Position numbers and translations under genes: made by a program | Assembly (NCBI RefSeq): GCF_004193775.1 | Contig: NC_041004.1 | Span: forward strand, 31,148,411 to 31,212,410 | Length of the DNA stretch: 64,000 nucleotides | Reading direction: 5' to 3' | Source of the DNA: Glycine soja | Taxonomy: Eukaryota; Streptophyta; Magnoliopsida; Fabales; Fabaceae | Shown here: positions 43,313-52,494 of the stretch, one piece after another | Numbering within the stretch: position 1 is the first letter of the stretch | How the letters are laid out: every line of letters begins with the position of its first letter | Notes under the pieces: model-generated | What the model saw: only the letters and a program-made list of their open reading frames with translations | Told to the model about the DNA's origin: nothing | Database searches by the model: none

Positions 43313-43985
43313 TCAATAAATTCTAGTGTTTTCTTCGTTGAAACTCCACTTGGGGGATTTAATATGTTGTTATCTTCGATACCCAAATGATAATTTTAAG
43401 AACCCAAAATTTTCTAAGGAAAACATAAGAACTTGTGGAAGTTTCAAATCTGGGGTAGGAGAGAAGAAATTTTCTAGGAAAATTATTCTGGGAAATGCAA
43501 GAGAGAAAGAAATACTATGAAACAATTGTTGTTGTTGATGGTGGTGTTGGGTGAGGGTTTGAATGTTCAAAGGGTTTGAATGACACAAACCTGACATGGG
43601 CTTAATCACTATAGCCATGGCCTCCCTCCTTGTCGTGGCCCTAGAAATACTCCAAATGACCAACCAATTTGTGGTGGGTGACACCCTGGCCTGAGCCCTC
43701 ACCGAGCCATGGTGACGCAAATGCCAACACGTCTGCACCAGCCAAATCTTCACCACCTAACATCGACACAAAGAGACTTTGCAACAAAATCATGGAGTTA
43801 TCTCCCTATAGCTACAAGAGGGTAGGGTTTGTGAAAGGGAGGACAACTGTGAGTGAGATTGCGATACTGAAAATATATTGTTCCCCTATCAATGACGATT
43901 TTAACAAAAATAATGTTAAAAAGTTACAGTCAAAGACAATTTTTGTAAAATCGATGTTGAAAAGTTACCTTCAAAGATGATTTTC
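43313..43985. other. Pack-CACTA interior right of the PUB17-like fragment
   Basis: Upstream sequence of the captured gene or further captured DNA. Open frames at 43370-43756 (-) and 43669-43980 (+) show no family I recognise. Confidence 0.4.
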
Positions 43986-44106
43986 AAAGAACCGATGTCG
44001 AGACTTTGTACTTATTTTGCAAAACTGCCACAACATTTACTTCAATGAAAATTTTTTATGAACCGATGTTGTTGCACCGTCGTAGAAACTCTTTTTTCTA
44101 GTAGTG
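43986..44106. repeat. Right terminus and subterminal zone of the Pack-CACTA
   Basis: Contains GAACCGATGT twice and ends CTTTTTTCTAGTAGTG, the inverted CACTACTAGAAAAAAG. Confidence 0.7.
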
Positions 44107-45441
44107 TTATAATGTTTGAAGAAGTCACTTTTTATAATAATTTGTATTTTTTTTCTTGGTTAGAAGTGAAAATGTTATGAGTAGAAATATATTCATGTAG
44201 CTTTACTCAAATAGTAACTGAAAAATTATCTAATATATTTTTCATAAGTATATATAAGTTAGGTGATAATTTTAGAAATATATAACAAATAAAAATATAA
44301 ATATGAGTGATATATTAAATTTCTAAATAAAAATATATGCTGATATATTTAAATTGGGTTGAAGAGTTTTCAAAACGCTCTGAGTTAGATCCTCTGAATC
44401 ATAAAATGTCGCGAATGATTTTGCTACAGGATCAATATTCCAATGAGAAAAAGAACATTGTGCGTCCCCTATTTTGACCTTAAATTATATTCATGAGCTG
44501 ACATTTATATATTAAGTCGAAAACATATTTGAAGTAAAAAAAAAAAAAAGCATCTGACACAATTTTATCGCACACAATTTAAATAAATCATACCATCATA
44601 CAGTTCACAAAATATAACAAACACTACACTTTGTTTTCCTTCTTAAAATAGATCTAAACATTATCCCTTCTTTGCAAAAAAAAAAAAAAAAACATTATTC
44701 CCCTCTTTAAAAAATACCATGATATCAAAATTTCCGGGATTTTTTTAGGAGATAAATTTCCGGGAATATTTTAGTAACATTTGATCCCAGCTCTGATATC
44801 ATGATTAACATGCTCAGATTTTGTAGTAAGTACAAAGTCCATTTTTTGCATTCGTAATTGCGCTACATTATTCAAACAAATCGGAAGTTTCTTTTCTTTG
44901 AAAATTTGACATGGAACTCCCGAAAAAAATAAACGAAAGAAAATTTGACATGGAATCGCTTAATAAGTTCATATATATGGTTAATTTTGTAATACTCAAT
45001 TAATAATAATAAAGCCATATCATATCCCAACGTTTATGTAGAGCAGGGACATATTACACACAAGCACGTCACTTTCTCGTAGATTATAAGCCGGAAGTTG
45101 TAGGCTCTCAGTTGGGTTGTACATTAACACAACCTGCCACCTATCCCAATCCAAAGACCTAAACTAAAGCTCCAAAGAATAATAAAAATATTTTACATGC
45201 ATGGGATCTTTTTTTTTTACATGCTAAAAAATATATATTTTACATGCACGGGTTTTTTGTTTTTTACGATCACCTTCTATGACGAAAGAATAATAAGAAT
45301 ATTTTACATGAAAGGGTATTTTTATGTTCCATCTCACTCTTCGTATAAACTCTTAAACATCACCCATAGTCTCACTATACTCATGCAAGCACTACACTCA
45401 ATCTTTACAGATTTTTCAAATCATGCATGGAAGTCATCGCC
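44107..45441. other. Intergenic DNA, no gene recognised
   Basis: AT-rich with several poly(A) runs. Its right end, from about 45357, may be the 5' part of a transcribed unit split by Copia element 2, but support is weak. Confidence 0.5.
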
Positions 45442-45446
45442 CTCAT
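45442..45446. repeat. Target duplication of Copia element 2 (left)
   Basis: CTCAT, repeated at 51879-51883. Confidence 0.92.
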
Positions 45447-45707
45447 TGTTAGTGCCTGTGTCAATTGCACTATCACCCAGCACACCAAGCTTCACCTTGA
45501 AGATAGAAGAAAAGAGATGCTGAACGAGAGAGAGCTATTTTATTCAAAAGGAAAAATTACACACTTAAAAATAACCTACACACTTATGTGGCCTTTATAT
45601 CTCACAATTCTATCTACATTACAACTTAACAGAAAAATAACAGAATGTTAACCAACTAACTCCTAACTACCACTAAACAAGGTTTGAATTGACTCCAAGC
45701 TTCAACA
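45447..45707 (-). repeat. 3' LTR of Copia element 2
   Basis: 261 bp. On + it starts TGTTAGTGCC and ends GCTTCAACA. Confidence 0.93.
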
Positions 45708-45714
45708 CCCTCCC

Positions 45715-46659
45715 TTAATTCAGATCCTTCAAGTTGCTGACCAGCTTACCACAAATTTGCTTGAACCTTGAAACTGGAACTGGCTTAGTCATTAGGTCTG
45801 CTAGTTGCCCTTCCGCTTGACAGTACTCCACAACTACATTGCCCTTCGAAACTTGCTCTCTAATATAATGGAACCTCAGTTCAATATGCTTGCTTCTGCC
45901 ATGCAAGGTTGGATTCTTGGCCAGATTAATGGCAGACTTGTTGTCAATCATCAAGCACACAAATTTCCTCTCCCTCAACTTCAATTCTTCTAGTAAATTC
46001 ATCATCCAAACTGCCTGACAAGCACCAAGTGATGCTGCCACATACTCAGCTTCACAAGTGGATAAGGCTACCACTTCTTGTTTTCTAGAGCTCCAAGCCA
46101 CTGGTGCGCCATAGTACATAAACAAATATCCACCAGTGCTCTTCTTCTGCTCTGGATCTCTCTTCCAATCTGAGTCTGTGTAACCAAGCAAGTCTGATTT
46201 TTCTGATCCTGCTTCGAAAGGAAATAACACCCCACTATCAATTGTTCCCTTCACAAACCTCAACAACCTTTTGGCAGCTTGCATGTGTGACATTTTTGGT
46301 TCCCTCATAAACCTGTTGATTAGGCTTACTGCAAAACAAATATCAGGTCTGCTATTGCACAAGTATCTCAAGGATCCAATTAGCTTCCTGAATTCTGTTG
46401 CATCAACCAGCTCTTCCTCTGGGTCATTTTCCAGCTTGAGTCCAGCTTCAGCTGGTGTTGAAACAAAATTACAATTCATCATGCCAAACCTTTTGAGGAT
46501 CTCTTGTGCATACTTGCTTTGGTGCATAAACACCCCCTTCTGAACTTGATTAATCTCTAATCCAAGGAAGTGTGATAACTTCCCTAGATCTGTCATTTCA
46601 AAGTCAGTTATCATGAACTGTTTGAACCTTTGAATTTCCTCTTCACTGCTGCCAATCAC
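45715..46659 (-). pseudogene. Copia 2 RT C-terminal part and RNase H
   Basis: Continues the RT interrupted by the solo LTR: IGSSEEEIQRFKQFM, FLGLEI, then RNase H with GYTDSDWKRDPEQKKSTGGY, the STCEAEYVA block, IDNKSAINLAKNP, and the terminal SKHIELRFHYIRE...ADLMTK. It stops just before the purine tract, as expected for the end of a Copia polyprotein. This section itself carries no stop. Confidence 0.93.
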
Positions 46660-46663
46660 AAGC

Positions 46664-46668
46664 AGATC
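46664..46668. repeat. Target duplication of the 1.7-kb solo LTR (left)
   Basis: AGATC, repeated at 48375-48379. Confidence 0.9.
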
Positions 46669-47040
46669 TGTGGAAGCAAAGCTTCATGATGAATCAACAA
46701 TAATTCAAAGGTGTTTTGATGATAACAATGATGACAACAAAAGATGATGAACAAAAAGCTCAAGTGAATCAAAGAACATCTCAAGAGAATCAAGAACAAG
46801 TCAAGAGTTCAAGAATCAAGAAGAATTCAAGACTCAAGAAGAAAGCCTACAAACAAGTATCAAGATTCAAGATCTCAAGAATCAAGACTCAAGATCTCAA
46901 GAATCAAGATCAAGATTCAAGACTCAAGATTCGAGAATGAAGAAAAGATTCAATCAAGATAAGTATTAAAAAGTTTTTCAAAACTTTGAATAGCACATGA
47001 GTTTTTGACAAAACCTTTACCAAAGATTTTTTACTCTCTG

Positions 47041-47298
47041 GTAATTGATTACCATATTGCTGTAATCGATTACCAGTAGCTAAAAGAGTTTGAAAAAGTT
47101 TTCAAAATGAATTTACAACGTTCCAAATATTTTCAAAAGGCTGTAATCGATTACAATGTTTTGGTAATCGATTACAATGTTTTGGTAATCGATTACTAGT
47201 ATCCTTGAACGTTGAAATTCAAATTTAAATGTGAAGAGTCACATCCTTTCACTCAAAAGCTTTGTGTAATCGATTACACTTATTTGGTAATCGATTAC
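47041..47298. repeat. Cluster of seven GTAATCGATTAC palindromes
   Basis: Copies or close variants at about 47041, 47062, 47143, 47163, 47184, 47266 and 47287. A similar cluster of six occurs in the solo LTR at 42078-42293. Confidence 0.85.
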
Positions 47299-47910
47299 CA
47301 GTGTTTGTTTCTGAAAAATCTAAAGATGTAACTCTTCAAAAAGGTTTTAACTTTTTCAAATGGGTTTTAAGTTTTTCTAAAAGTTATAACTCTTCTGAAT
47401 GGCCTTCTTAACCAGACATGAAGAGTCTATAAAAGCAAGGCTTTGTTTTGCATTTTCAATTAATTTATTCTAAGAATCAAGTCTTTCTAACAATCTCATA
47501 CAATCCTTTACAAGCCTTGAATCTCTTTGAAACTTCTTCTTCTTCTTTGTACCAAAAGCTTTATGAAGTTTTCTGGTTTTCTAAACCTTGAAAACTTGTG
47601 CTATTCATCTTTTCATTCTCTTCTCCCTTTGCCAAAAAGAATTCGCCAAGGAATAACCGCCTGAATTCTTTTTGTGTCTCTCTTCTCCCTTTTCCAAAAG
47701 AAGGAAGGACTAATCGCCTGAATTCTTTTGTGTCTCCCTTCTCCCTTGTCAAAGAATTCAAAACGACACAATCTAAGAATTCTTTTGATTCTTCCCATTC
47801 CCTAATACAAAAGCGTTCAAAGGTTTAACCGCCTGAGAATTCTTTTGTATCCCCATTCACAAAGTATCAAAGGTGTAACAACCTGAGATCTTTGTCTTAA
47901 CACATTGGAG

Positions 47911-48060
47911 GGTACATCCTTTGTGGCACAAGTAGAGGATACATCTACTTGGGTTTGACTAAGAACAAGAGAGGGTACATCTCTTGTGGATCAGTTCTAG
48001 TGGAGGGTACATCCACTAGGTTCAAAGAGAACAAGGGAGGGTACATCCCTTGTGGATCTT
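47911..48060. repeat. gagggtacatcc repeats, spacing about 45-56 bp
   Basis: GAGGGTACATC or a variant (gaggatacatc) recurs about five times between 47909 and 48054, often followed by a short inverted echo such as cttgtggatc. Confidence 0.7.
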
Positions 48061-48374
48061 TTCTTGTAAAAGGATTTTTACAAGGTTGAAAGAAATCTCC
48101 AGGACCGCAGGTCGCTTGGGGACTGGAGGTAGGCACGGGTTTGTGCTGAACCAGTATAAAAATCCTTGTGTGTTTGTTTCCTTCTTCCCTACTCTTTCAC
48201 TTTCCGCTGTGCATTTAATTTCCGCTTTTACTTTCTGTTAAGTTTCTCTTCTACTCCTCTTTCTCTTAACAATTTAGTAAAAGCCTTAAAAGAGTAATTT
48301 TTAATTGGTAAAGTTTTAGGAATAATTAATTCAACCCCCCCTTCTTAATTATTCTGAGGCCACTCGATCCAACA

Positions 48375-48379
48375 AGATC
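48375..48379. repeat. Target duplication of the 1.7-kb solo LTR (right)
   Basis: AGATC, matching 46664-46668. Confidence 0.9.
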
Positions 48380-48694
48380 ATCTACATAGAGGCAGATTAG
48401 CAAAAGATTTGTTGAGCAATTTGCTCTCACATACACACCATGTTCACTCTTGCACTTGCTGAATTTTTGTTTGGCTAGAACTCCATCAATCCTCAAGTTC
48501 CAGGCCCTTGGTGATTGCTTCAAGCCATATAGTGCCTTTCTGAGCAGATACACTTTCTCTTCTTGCTTTTCCTTTTCAAAACCTGGTGGTTGTAGAGTAT
48601 ACACTTCTTCCTCCAAGTATCCATTCAAGAAAGTAGATTTTACATCCATCTGGTACATTGGCCAACCTCTGTTGCAGGCAGTAGCCACAATCAT
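48380..48694 (-). pseudogene. Copia 2 RT central part up to YVDD
   Basis: Contains MYQMDVKSTFLNGYLEEEVY, LRKALYGLKQSPRAWN and LLICLYVDDL, the catalytic box. The solo LTR begins directly after the DDL codons, which cuts the enzyme in two. A stop at 48755 separates it from the upstream RT start. Confidence 0.93.
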
Positions 48695-48754
48695 TCTGAT
48701 TGTCTCTAGCCTAGCTACTGGAGCAAAAACTTCAGTATAGTTGATCCCTTTTCT

Positions 48755-50299
48755 CTACAGAAAGCCTTTTGCCACCAGTCTAGCCTTGTATTTGGCTATT
48801 TCTCCATTTGGCTTGTATTTTACCTTGTACACCCACTTCACCCCTATGGCCTTCTTTCCCTTTAGAAGCTTGACTAACTCCCAAGTCCCATTCTTTTCAA
48901 TTGACTGCAACTCTTCTTTCATTGCTTCTATCCATTTCCTTTCTTTGACAGCTTGAGCAAAGGATATGGGCTCTACATCAACAAATAGTGCAATGTGCAC
49001 TTCTTCACTGGGTAAGAGTTCTTCTTCATCAGTCACCCTATCATCTGAGTATACCTCATATTGTTGGAGTCTTGATGGATGGACCCTGGTTCTTTTGACC
49101 CTCCTGTGGGCTACCTCTTCTAGGTTCTGACTATCCTGATCCGATATGTCATGATTCACATCCTCATGCCCTTTAGCTGGTTTAGAGACAGACTCATCCA
49201 GATCAAAATTGAGATCCTGCTGCCTAGGATTAGTTTTTACAGTTATGTTTTCCAAATTCAGGCTTCTATACTCATCAAAGATTACATCACTACTGATCAC
49301 TACCTTCCTTGAGTTGCAGTCATAAAGCCTGTACCCTTCAATGGTATGGTAGTCCAACATAATCATTTGCTCACCCTTCTTGTCTAGCTTTCTTCTCAAC
49401 TGGTCTGGGACATGCCTGAAGCATAAACACCCAAACACCCTTAGATGTTTAATATCTGGCTTGTTTCCACTCCAGATTTCTTCTGGAGTCACATCCTCAT
49501 GCTTCTTTGTTGGACTTCTGTTCAACAAATACACTGCTGTTGATACTGCCTCACCCCAAAATTCCTTTGGCAGATGAAAGTTCCTTAGCATACACATAGT
49601 CATGTTGACTAGAGTTCTATTGAACCTCTCAGCTACACCATTATGCTGTGGTGTGTAGGGAGGTGTAATCTCATGTATAATGCCTTCATTTTCACAGAAT
49701 TTCCCAAACTCATGTGATGTGTATTCAGCTCCACCATCTGATCTCAGCTTCAATATTTTGTTCCCACTTTGGGTTTCACTCATTGCCTTGAGCCTTTTGA
49801 AGGTGAGGAACACTTCACTCTTTCTGTTCAGCAAGTAAATCCATGCTTTCCTTGAATAATCATCTATGAAAGACACAAAATAAGAGCTACCTCTTAGAGA
49901 TGCTTTCTCAAAGGGGCCACACACATCAGTGTGAACTAGGTTCAGGACTACTGAAGTTCTAGTAGCAATTTCAGCTTTATAAGACTTCCTTGGTTGCTTA
50001 GCCTCACAGTAGCTGTCACACACTGTACCTGGTTGTTGTATGCTGTCAATTCCATTAACCACTCTATTATTGCTCATCATTCTTAGCCTTTTAAAATTCA
50101 AGTGACCATACCTCATGTGACAAAGCCAACTTTTGGATTCTTCAGTAGTTGAGAGACACTTCTGATCCTGTTGGCTCTGGATTTCAATCTTGAAGGTCCT
50201 GTTGCTTGACACAGGTGCCTTGATGATCATCATGCCCCTCTGATCATAGATTTTCATGTGCTGGTCCTCAAGCATTGTTTTGTATCCCTTTTCAAGCAT
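48755..50299 (-). pseudogene. Copia 2 pre-integrase, integrase and RT start (514 codons)
   Basis: Order on -: pre-integrase block (WLCHMRYGHLNFKRL, a CDSYCEAKQPRKSY zinc part), integrase core with HTDVCGPF, SFIDDYSRKAW, LRSDGGAEYTSHEF and PYTPQHNGVAERFNRT, then the Copia-specific RVFGCLCFRHVP block, an acidic spacer, and the RT beginning WIEAMKEELQSIEKNGTWEL...GVKWVYKVKYKPNG. Open throughout; it ends at TAG 48755. Just upstream, an in-frame TGA precedes the QMLEKGY phrase. Confidence 0.95.
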
Positions 50300-50374
50300 C
50301 TGTCATAGACTTAACAGATTGCTGTGCATATTAGGTACATATAGAACTTCACTTATGACGAACCTCTTTCCGTC

Positions 50375-50905
50375 CTATCTATGAATCAATACCCTTCCAA
50401 GCCCCTCTGCTTTGACAGTGCTATTGTCTGCAAACCTCACATTCTTCTTTACAGACTCATCTAGATCAACCAGCCAATCCTTCCTCCCAGTCTTGTGGTT
50501 TGAACAACCTTTATCCAGGTACCATTCACTGTTGGTGGCCTTATCTGAGTCATTTGTCACCATTAAGAGGATTGGATCCTCTTCTGACTCACTTTCTTGA
50601 GCCAACTGTGCTTGATCATCTCTTCCCTTATGTTGCTTCCGAGCCTTGCGCTGAGTTGCAAAATGGCCCCACTTCCTGCAATACCAGCATTGCACTTGCT
50701 TTCTTTTGGTGTTACCATTCTTACCATTGTGAGGCAAGCCCCTCTGCCTGGATTGTGACCCACCATCATCGCGGTTAGCTTCATCAGCACTTGAGTCATC
50801 AGTGCTATCATCTCTTGCTCCTTTCAATTTGTGGCTTTTCTGTTTGATCTTCACTTTACCACTGCCTGGCCCAGGCTTGTATTTTCTCCCACTCTGGGTG
50901 AACAA
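50375..50905 (-). pseudogene. Copia 2 zinc knuckle and protease region
   Basis: Zinc knuckle CWYCRKWGHFATQR has Arg where the last Cys of CCHC should be. The protease site reads YLDKGCSNHKTG, with Lys in place of the Ser next to the catalytic Asp. Both changes should inactivate these domains. Same frame as its neighbours, ending at TAG 50375. Confidence 0.88.
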
Positions 50906-50908
50906 GGC

Positions 50909-51601
50909 CTATTCAGATGGCCTATCTATTTCCCTTTCTTTAATTCTTTGCTCATGTGCCTCTAGAGAACATTGAAGCTCATCCAATTTCATCTCTGTGA
51001 AGTCCTTAGATTCTTCTATTGCAACAACCACATAATCGAATCTTGAACTCAAGGTCCTTAAAACCTTTTCTACAAGATCTTGATCCTTTATATTTTCACC
51101 ACAAGCCATCATTTGGTTCAACAACCCCTACACCCGATTAAGATATTCTGCTACACCTTCTTTCTCCTTCATCTGCAATAGCTCGAATTGTCTCTTCAAT
51201 GTTTGCATCTTGACCCTCTTCAATCTTTCTGACCCAACATACACCTTTGCAAGGATATCCCAAGCTTGCTTGGCTGATGTAGCCGAAACAATCTTGGCAA
51301 ATTTTTGAGGGTCCATACACTGGTGGATGAGGAAAATAGCCTTATAATCCAACTTCTTGGATTCTCTGAACATTCTTTTCTGTGCTTCGCCTGCATCTTT
51401 TTCAAGCTCTTGAAGTCCCGCCATAATGATGTCAAGAACATCCTGCATCCCGAAGATGACCTTCATTTGAATGCACCATGCATCATAATTCTTCCCGTCA
51501 AGAACCGGTAGGTGCACCAAAGGCCCGTTCCCATTCATCATTGCACTGCCGAGACCCACACTGGAACCATGCAAGACCTTCCCAGGATTGTTAACAAACA
51601 A
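50909..51601 (-). pseudogene. Copia 2 gag, one in-frame stop
   Basis: 51601-51128 reads LPVLDGKNYDAWCIQMKVIF, then ATSAKQAWDILAKVYVG and MQTLKRQFELLQMKE. A TAG at 51128-51130 interrupts it, and 51124-50909 continues in the same frame with LSSRFDYVVVAIEESKD. This is the UBN2 gag domain that forms the particle shell. Confidence 0.93.
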
Positions 51602-51602
51602 A

Positions 51603-51616
51603 AGCTCTTGATACCA
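51603..51616 (-). other. Primer binding site of Copia element 2
   Basis: On -, TGGTATCAAGAGCT, one base from the 5' LTR. Confidence 0.88.
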
Positions 51617-51617
51617 C

Positions 51618-51878
51618 TGTTAGTGCCTGTGTCAATTGCACTATCACCCAAAACACCAAGCTTGGCCTTGAAGATAAAAGAAAAGAGATGCTGAATGAGA
51701 GAGAGCTATTTTATTCAAAAGGAAAAATTACACACTTAAAAATAACCTACACACTTATGTGGCCTTTATATCTCACAGTTCTATCTACATTACAGCTTAA
51801 TAGAAAAATAACAGAATGTTAACCAACTAACTCCTAACTACCACTAAACAAGGTCTAAATTGACTCCAAGCTTCAACA
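51618..51878 (-). repeat. 5' LTR of Copia element 2
   Basis: 261 bp, same ends and length as 45447-45707. Confidence 0.93.
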
Positions 51879-51883
51879 CTCAT
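51879..51883. repeat. Target duplication of Copia element 2 (right)
   Basis: CTCAT, matching 45442-45446. Confidence 0.92.
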
Positions 51884-52090
51884 GGCCTCATCCAAGCCTT
51901 CAGATGCCAAATGCAACGATATCCATCAAAGTCCCTCCAAGGTTTTAAAAAATGAATTGCAATCACATGATATTTATATATATTGACCATATTTATAAGT
52001 AATTTTCATAATACTAACAATCGTGACAAAACTACAAATTAAAACCTAGAGTCCCTGTACCCTGCTAGTAACCTTACTGTATGTTCATAG

Positions 52091-52415
52091 TGTTGGTTGT
52101 TTTCGATATTTGTAGAACAAACATATACTTTGTTTTCTGTTCAAGTAAGTGAAAACAGCTATATGAAAGTTTATGGTGGGTAGAGCTCTTTATATAAGAT
52201 GTGTTACTCTCAGTGTTGGGTCACTAAGCCCACTCATCCTTTAGAAACAAACACCATCACATTGAGAGAGTAAAGGTTTATAATTGAAGCAGAACAAGTT
52301 TGCTTGGAAGGATGCATATCATTTGCAATGGCAATTGCTGGAGGTTCTTTTTCAATTTCTTAATGCTTCTGCTTTAAGCATTTTGTTTATGCTTGATCAT
52401 TTATTTTTGCTTACA
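52091..52415 (+). mobile_element. Candidate copia LTR (325 bp) cut off by the Ogre LTR
   Basis: Starts TGTTGGTTG and ends TTGCTTACA. It has a TATA box (tatataagat, 52191-52200), followed 3 bases after its end by TGTTATCAGAGTC (52418-52430), close to the tRNA-Met primer site. The following sequence runs only to 52494, where the Ogre LTR starts. No second LTR is in the window. It could instead be a host promoter and leader. Confidence 0.45.
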
Positions 52416-52494
52416 TTTGTTATCAGAGTCATGCATGCTTTTTTCTTGGTTGTTTCTTTTATCGGTTATGGAGTTTGACATTTTCAGAAAATGG

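Larger units (their letters stand above)
38374..44106. mobile_element. Probable Pack-CACTA transposon carrying host gene fragments
   Basis: The left edge reads (T)ACTACAAAAAATATTTTC. The right edge read on - is CACTACTAGAAAAAAGAG, a CACTA terminus. The motif ACATCGGTTC occurs inside the left end (38508-38517) and inverted inside the right end (43989-43998, 44060-44069). The left 370 bp also holds repeated hairpin-like units (ttttttaaaaaatcgtctta). Such subterminal repeats are a hallmark of CACTA elements. Inside, in the same orientation, lie fragments of three unrelated host genes, and no transposase. A 1.0-kb solo LTR was inserted later. The 3-bp flanks (tat, tta) do not match cleanly and the first base is T instead of C, so the left edge is less certain. 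Confidence 0.65.
46669..48374 (+). mobile_element. Solo LTR (1706 bp) inserted in the RT of Copia element 2
   Basis: Begins TGTGGAAGC and ends CGATCCAACA, flanked by exact AGATC duplications. The Copia reading frame continues on either side, which proves the borders. No internal region remains, so it arose by recombination between two LTRs. It contains seven GTAATCGATTAC-type palindromes (47041-47298), a (CAAGAAT)-like low-complexity stretch (46790-46950) and repeats of gagggtacatcc (47911-48060). The family may be SIRE/Maximus-like, but that is from memory only. Confidence 0.9.
45447..51878 (-). mobile_element. Copia element 2, disrupted by stops and a solo LTR
   Basis: 261-bp LTRs at 51618-51878 (5', on -) and 45447-45707 (3') differ at about 11 sites by hand count, mostly transitions. 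Exact CTCAT duplications flank the element. Primer site TGGTATCAAGAGCT at 51616-51603 and a purine tract at 45720-45708. Gag, zinc knuckle, protease, integrase, RT and RNase H all lie in one frame on -. That frame is broken by stops at 51128, 50906, 50375, just above 50299, and 48755, and by the 1.7-kb solo LTR at 46669-48374. Without that insertion the element is about 4.7 kb, normal for Copia. Confidence 0.95.

Noticed and set aside
43370..43980. Overlapping 128- and 103-codon frames in the Pack-CACTA as a fourth captured gene
   Set aside because: Neither strand gives a recognisable family, and the two frames overlap. Left as unexplained interior.
42078..47298. GTAATCGATTAC repeats as a CRISPR-like array
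   Set aside because: Spacing is irregular, the copies sit inside LTRs, and the organism is a plant. No cas gene or uniform spacers.
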